Position numbers and translations under genes: made by a program. Positions 45,565 through 49,366 of a stretch of 49,366 nucleotides of DNA are shown here, one piece after another; the first letter of the stretch is position 1, and each line of letters starts with the position of its first letter. Where the stretch lies: contig NZ_LOHS01000066.1 in the NCBI RefSeq assembly GCF_001642995.1, forward strand, positions 1 to 49,366, given 5' to 3'. The DNA comes from Streptomyces jeddahensis. GTDB lineage: Bacteria > Actinomycetota > Actinomycetes > Streptomycetales > Streptomycetaceae. Under the pieces are notes generated by a model. The model had not been told where the DNA came from. It saw nothing but the letters and a program-made list of their open reading frames with translations, and ran no database searches.

Positions 45565-45586
45565 TGTCAGTGCCGGGTCGTAGAGT
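45565..45586 (+). promoter_or_regulatory. PafBC-type DNA-damage promoter of thyX
   Basis: TGTCAGTG (45565-45572), CCGGGTCG, TAGAGT (45581-45586): a perfect match to the actinobacterial PafBC/RecA-NDp consensus TGTCRGTG-N8-TANNNT. It lies 42 bases upstream of the thyX start. Suggests LexA-independent induction of thymidylate synthesis by DNA damage. Confidence 0.75.
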
Positions 45587-45627
45587 GGGCGCCGCCCGAG
45601 AGAAGTGATGGAAGGACCCCCAGAGCC

Positions 45628-46368
45628 GTGACCGACAGCCCCGTCGACGACCCCAAGCCCAGCTTCCGCAGCGATGTCACCGTGGAGCTGGTGAAGCACG
45701 CGGCGAGCGACTCCGACGTGCTGTGGGCCGCCCGCGTCTCCACCGCAGGGGAGCAGTCCCTGGACGAGCTGAAGAAGGACCCGGAGCGCTCCAAGGGCCT
45801 GATCAACTACCTGATGCGGGACCGGCACGGCAGCCCCTTCGAGCACAACTCGATGACGTTCTTCATCAGCGCCCCGATCTTCGTCTTCCGCGAGTTCATG
45901 CGCCACCGCGTCGGCTGGTCGTACAACGAGGAGTCCGGCCGGTACAGGGAGCTGCAGCCGGTCTTCTACGTCCCCGACGAGTCCCGCAAGCTGGTCCAGG
46001 AGGGCCGCCCCGGGAAGTACGTCTTCGTCGAGGGCACCCAGGCGCAGCAGGAGCTCGTCGGCCGCGTGATGGAGGACTCGTACCGCGAGTCGTACGAGGC
46101 GTACCAGGAGATGCTCGCGGCGGGCGTGGCGCGCGAGGTGGCCCGTTCGGTCCTCCCGGTCGGCCTGTTCTCGTCGATGTACGCCACGTGCAACGCGCGC
46201 TCGCTGATGCACTTCCTCGGCCTGCGCACCCAGCACGAGCTGGCGAAGGTCCCGTCCTTCCCGCAGCGGGAGATCGAGATGGTCGGCGAGAAGATGGAGG
46301 CGGAGTGGGCGAAGCTCATGCCCCTCACGTACGCGGCCTTCAACGCCAACGGACGCGTGGCCCCGTAG
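45628..46368 (+). CDS. thyX: Flavin-dependent thymidylate synthase
   Basis: 246 residues from GTG 45628. The ThyX motif RHRVGWSYNEESGRY at 92-106 and the C-terminal RSLMHFLGLRTQHELAKVPS motif are present. Uses FAD, methylene-THF and NADPH to make dTMP. A PafBC-type promoter precedes it. In S. coelicolor thyX lies in the same position. Confidence 0.98.
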   Translation: MTDSPVDDPKPSFRSDVTVELVKHAASDSDVLWAARVSTAGEQSLDELKKDPERSKGLINYLMRDRHGSPFEHNSMTFFISAPIFVFREFMRHRVGWSYNEESGRYRELQPVFYVPDESRKLVQEGRPGKYVFVEGTQAQQELVGRVMEDSYRESYEAYQEMLAAGVAREVARSVLPVGLFSSMYATCNARSLMHFLGLRTQHELAKVPSFPQREIEMVGEKMEAEWAKLMPLTYAAFNANGRVAP

Positions 46369-46482
46369 CGACCACAGGGGCTCGCGGCTCGGCTCAGACA
46401 GCCGGTACAGATGTGCGCATCAGCCGAGCGAAGTGTCCGTATTGCGGCATTTGGCGAAGTTCATCTAGCCTGATCAAACGGA

Positions 46483-46520
46483 CCCGGCACTGCTTGAACC
46501 CCCGAGCAGGCAGTGCCGGG
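46483..46520 (+). terminator. Strong stem-loop after thyX
   Basis: A perfect 11-bp stem CCCGGCACTGC (46483-46493) / GCAGTGCCGGG (46510-46520), loop 16, about 115 bases after the thyX stop and 74 bases before dapA. Could end thyX transcripts or act in a dapA leader. Confidence 0.6.
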
Positions 46521-46580
46521 CTCCGCATTTGTCGCGACTTGTCGCATGCCCCGAGGGGGGACCCCGCACTGAGCAGCGAG

Positions 46581-46586
46581 TAGCGT
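46581..46586 (+). promoter_or_regulatory. dapA -10 box, probable leaderless start
   Basis: TAGCGT at 46581-46586, ending 7 bases before the ATG at 46594; no ribosome site between. The -35 is poor (no TTGAC-like sequence 17-19 bases upstream), so confidence is moderate. Confidence 0.35.
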
Positions 46587-46593
46587 GTTACCC

Positions 46594-47493
46594 ATGGCTC
46601 CGACCTCTACTCCGCAGACCCCCTTCGGGCGGGTCCTCACCGCCATGGTCACGCCCTTCACGGCGGACGGCGCACTCGACCTCGACGGCGCGCAGCGGCT
46701 CGCCGCCCATCTGGTGGACGCAGGCAACGACGGCCTGGTCGTCAACGGCACCACCGGCGAGTCCCCGACCACCAGCGACGCGGAGAAAACAGAGCTGGTA
46801 CGAGCGGTGCTGGAGGCCGTCGGCGACCGAGCCCACGTCGTGGCCGGCGTCGGCACCAACGACACCCACCACAGCATCGAGCTGGCCCGCGCCGCCGAGA
46901 AGGCCGGCGCCCACGGCCTGCTGACCGTCACGCCGTACTACAACAAGCCGCCGCAAGAGGGCCTCTACCGGCACTTCACCGCGATCGCCGACGCCACCGA
47001 GCTGCCGGTGATGCTCTACGACATCCCGGGCCGCAGCGGCGTGCCGATCAACACCGAGACGATCGTGCGCCTGGCGGAGCACCCGCGCATCGTCGCCAAC
47101 AAGGACGCCAAGGGCGACCTCGGCCGCGCCAGCTGGGCCATCGCCCGCTCGGGCCTCGCCTGGTACTCCGGCGACGACATGCTCAACCTGCCGCTGCTCT
47201 CCGTGGGCGCCATCGGCTTCGTCTCGGTCGTCGGCCACGTCGTCACGCCCGACCTGCGCGCCATGCTCGACGCCCACACGACCGGCGACGTCCAGAAGGC
47301 CACCGAGATCCACCAGAAGCTGCTCCCGGTCTTCACCGGCATGTTCCGCACACAGGGTGTCATCACGACCAAGGCCGCGCTCGCACTCCAGGGCCTGCCC
47401 GCCGGGCCGCTGCGCCTTCCCCTCGTCGAGCTCTCGCCCGAGGAAACCGCCCAGCTCAAGATCGATCTGGCGGCCGGCGGGGTAGAGCTCTGA
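46594..47493 (+). CDS. dapA: 4-hydroxy-tetrahydrodipicolinate synthase
   Basis: 299 residues from ATG 46594. Class I aldolase: TTGE motif (53-56), catalytic Tyr142 in MLYDIPGRSGVP and Schiff-base Lys170 in IVANKDAKGD. Condenses pyruvate and aspartate semialdehyde, the first lysine/DAP-specific step. Streptomyces usually carries a second dapA elsewhere. Cooperates with dapB upstream. Confidence 0.97.
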   Translation: MAPTSTPQTPFGRVLTAMVTPFTADGALDLDGAQRLAAHLVDAGNDGLVVNGTTGESPTTSDAEKTELVRAVLEAVGDRAHVVAGVGTNDTHHSIELARAAEKAGAHGLLTVTPYYNKPPQEGLYRHFTAIADATELPVMLYDIPGRSGVPINTETIVRLAEHPRIVANKDAKGDLGRASWAIARSGLAWYSGDDMLNLPLLSVGAIGFVSVVGHVVTPDLRAMLDAHTTGDVQKATEIHQKLLPVFTGMFRTQGVITTKAALALQGLPAGPLRLPLVELSPEETAQLKIDLAAGGVEL

Positions 47494-47525
47494 CCACGGA
47501 CTTCACAACTCAATACACAGAACCC

Positions 47526-47542
47526 GCAGGTCAAGGACCTGC
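47526..47542 (+). terminator. Small stem-loop after dapA
   Basis: GCAGGTC (47526-47532) / GACCTGC (47536-47542) with a 3-base loop, 33 bases after the dapA stop. May be a weak terminator or part of the RNase J leader. Confidence 0.35.
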
Positions 47543-47574
47543 AGTCCATCCATATACGCAATTGCACGAACGTC

Positions 47575-47610
47575 ATGCGCGCCATCTGCCGTCCGGCACG
47601 TGGCGCGCAT
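47575..47610 (+). promoter_or_regulatory. Perfect hairpin just before the RNase J ribosome site
   Basis: ATGCGCGCCA (47575-47584) pairs perfectly with TGGCGCGCAT (47601-47610), loop 16. The ribosome site GGGCAGGAGAG starts at the very next base (47611). A strong stem in this place could control translation or be a nuclease cut site for autoregulation. Confidence 0.55.
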
Positions 47611-47625
47611 GGGCAGGAGAGTCTT

Positions 47626-49311
47626 TTGAGTCATCCGCATCCTGAACTCGGCGCACCGCCGAAACTGCCGGAAGGGGGCCTCCGCGTCACCCCGCTGGGC
47701 GGCCTCGGCGAGATCGGCCGGAACATGACCGTCTTCGAGTACGGCGGCCGCCTGCTGATCGTCGACTGCGGAGTGCTGTTCCCCGAGGAGGAGCAGCCCG
47801 GAATCGACCTGATCCTCCCGGACTTCACGTCCATCAGGGACCGCCTCGACGACATCGACGGCATCGTCCTCACGCATGGCCACGAGGACCACATCGGCGG
47901 CGTGCCGTTCCTGCTCCGTGAGAAGCCGGACATCCCGCTGATCGGCTCCAAGCTGACCCTCGCCCTGATCGAGGCCAAGCTCCAGGAGCACCGCATCCGC
48001 CCCTACACACTCGAGGTCGCCGAGGGCGACCGCGAACGCCTCGGGCCCTTCGACTGCGAATTCGTCGCGGTCAACCACTCGATCCCCGACGCGCTCGCCG
48101 TCGCCATCCGCACGCCCGCGGGCATGGTCGTCCACACCGGCGACTTCAAGATGGACCAGCTCCCGCTGGACAACCGCCTCACGGACCTGCACGCCTTCGC
48201 GCGGCTGAGCGAGGAGGGCATCGACCTCCTCCTCTCGGACTCGACGAACGCCGAGGTCCCCGGCTTCACGCCGCACGAGCGCGACATCTCGAACGTCCTG
48301 CGGCAGGTCTTCGCCGGCGCCCGCAAGCGCATCATCGTGGCCAGCTTCGCCAGCCACGTCCACCGCATCCAGCAGATCCTGGACGCCGCCCACGAGTACG
48401 GCCGCCGGGTCGCCTTCGTCGGCCGCTCGATGGTCCGCAACATGGGCATCGCCCGCGACCTCGGCTACCTGAGGGTCCCGCCGGGCCTCGTCGTCGACGT
48501 CAGAACGCTCGACGACCTCCCGGACGACGAGGTCGTACTCGTCTGCACGGGGTCCCAGGGCGAGCCGATGGCGGCCCTGTCCCGCATGGCCAACCGCGAC
48601 CACCAGATCCGCATCGTCCAGGGCGACACGGTGATCCTGGCGTCGTCACTCATCCCGGGCAACGAGAACGCGGTGTACCGGGTGATCAACGGTCTGACCC
48701 GCTGGGGCGCCAACGTCGTCCACAAGGGCAACGCCAAGGTGCACGTTTCCGGCCATGCCTCGGCCGGCGAGCTCCTGTACTTCTACAACATCTGCCGGCC
48801 CAGGAACCTGATGCCGGTGCACGGCGAATGGCGCCATCTGCGCGCCAACGCCGAGCTCGGCGCCCTCACGGGCGTTCCGCACGACCGCATCGTCATCGCC
48901 GAGGACGGCGTCGTCGTCGACCTCGTCGAGGGCAAGGCGAAGATCTCCGGCAAGGTCCAGGCCGGTTACGTGTACGTGGACGGCCTCTCGGTCGGCGACG
49001 TCACGGAGACCTCGCTCAAGGACCGCCGCATCCTCGGCGAAGAGGGCATCATCTCGGTCTTCGTCGTGGTGGACTCCACCACCGGCAAGGTCACCGGGGG
49101 CCCGCACGTCCACGCCCGTGGCTCCGGCATCGAGGACTCGGCCTTCGACGACGTGATCCCGAAGATCCGGGAGGCCCTGGAGCGCACGGGCCAGGACGGC
49201 GTCGTGGACCCGCACCAGCTGCAGCAGCTCATCCGCCGCACGCTGGGCAAGTGGGTCTCGGACACCTACCGCCGACGCCCGATGATTCTCCCTGTGGTGG
49301 TGGACGTCTGA
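47626..49311 (+). CDS. rnj: Ribonuclease J
   Basis: 561 residues from TTG 47626 (MSHPHPELGAPPKLPEGGLR), the usual start of Streptomyces RNase J; the frame is open to an ATG at 47575, but that lies in a leader hairpin. Metallo-beta-lactamase motif HGHEDH (84-89), beta-CASP region with later motifs (KVHVSGHASAGELLYFYNIC; LMPVHGEWRHL) and C-terminal domain. Endo- and 5'-exonuclease for rRNA/mRNA processing. In S. coelicolor RNase J affects antibiotic production and sporulation (family knowledge). Confidence 0.97.
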   Translation: MSHPHPELGAPPKLPEGGLRVTPLGGLGEIGRNMTVFEYGGRLLIVDCGVLFPEEEQPGIDLILPDFTSIRDRLDDIDGIVLTHGHEDHIGGVPFLLREKPDIPLIGSKLTLALIEAKLQEHRIRPYTLEVAEGDRERLGPFDCEFVAVNHSIPDALAVAIRTPAGMVVHTGDFKMDQLPLDNRLTDLHAFARLSEEGIDLLLSDSTNAEVPGFTPHERDISNVLRQVFAGARKRIIVASFASHVHRIQQILDAAHEYGRRVAFVGRSMVRNMGIARDLGYLRVPPGLVVDVRTLDDLPDDEVVLVCTGSQGEPMAALSRMANRDHQIRIVQGDTVILASSLIPGNENAVYRVINGLTRWGANVVHKGNAKVHVSGHASAGELLYFYNICRPRNLMPVHGEWRHLRANAELGALTGVPHDRIVIAEDGVVVDLVEGKAKISGKVQAGYVYVDGLSVGDVTETSLKDRRILGEEGIISVFVVVDSTTGKVTGGPHVHARGSGIEDSAFDDVIPKIREALERTGQDGVVDPHQLQQLIRRTLGKWVSDTYRRRPMILPVVVDV

Positions 49312-49337
49312 CGGTCCGTCGGACATCAGCCAGGAGC

Positions 49338-49365
49338 GGGGCGCCTCGATTTGCATCGAGGCCCC
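49338..49365 (+). terminator. Terminator after RNase J (touches window end)
   Basis: GGGG plus GCCTCGAT pairs with ATCGAGGCCCC around a TTGC loop, with a small bulge. It begins 26 bases after the stop codon; the window ends one base later. Confidence 0.6.
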
Positions 49366-49366
49366 G

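Overview
High-GC actinomycete DNA. The conserved block rpsO–pnp–M16 peptidase–dapB–thyX–dapA–RNase J, directly next to a type VII secretion (T7SS) locus, together with GTG/TTG starts, a bldA-type TTA codon and DUF397/DUF5753 proteins, points to a Streptomyces chromosome (same gene order as S. coelicolor around SCO5734–SCO5745, from memory).

Layout. (1) 1–3,850: end of an XRE/DUF5753 regulator with its DUF397 partner, a proline-rich one-TM protein, mycosin (MycP), and a small protein with a probable leaderless promoter. (2) 3,960–12,150: an insertion hot spot holding an IS5-type element, an inverted copy of its end, a truncated second IS5-type transposase, a full IS21 istA/istB pair and gene debris. 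Cargo includes two VOC proteins, a membrane-anchored protein and a DinB-type protein. (3) 12,459–32,680: T7SS accessory and effector region. It has a WXG-like protein plus a secreted amidase plus a membrane protein; a family of small TM proteins (one frameshifted); a WXG100 protein with an orphan toxin-delivery domain; three paralogues of a small coiled-coil protein; an EspC-like protein with a larger helical substrate; and a large polymorphic-toxin cassette. (4) 32,819–38,491: EccC ATPase and, divergently, the EccD channel protein. (5) 38,718–49,311: housekeeping genes for ribosome, RNA decay, lysine/peptidoglycan and thymidylate synthesis.

How it works together. EccC and EccD would export WXG100-paired substrates and MycP would process at the outer face. 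The main effector is a 1,484-residue protein with a helical delivery domain, about 540 residues of Pro/Ser/Thr/Gly linker, a papain-fold (glutamine-deamidase-like) domain and a C-terminal nucleic-acid-deaminase-like domain. It is followed on the same strand by a candidate immunity gene, an unusual P-loop NTPase, a SUKH-4 immunity protein fused to what looks like a dead deaminase, and a small related protein. EccB and EccE are not in the window.

The most novel-looking points are the double-toxin cassette with its dead-deaminase/SUKH-4 fusion, the parallel WXG+delivery-domain pair lacking any toxin, tandem repeats of four different unit lengths in four spacers of the T7SS region, and PafBC-type DNA-damage promoter motifs upstream of thyX and (degenerate) of the DinB gene. 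All family calls are by eye; no database search was run.
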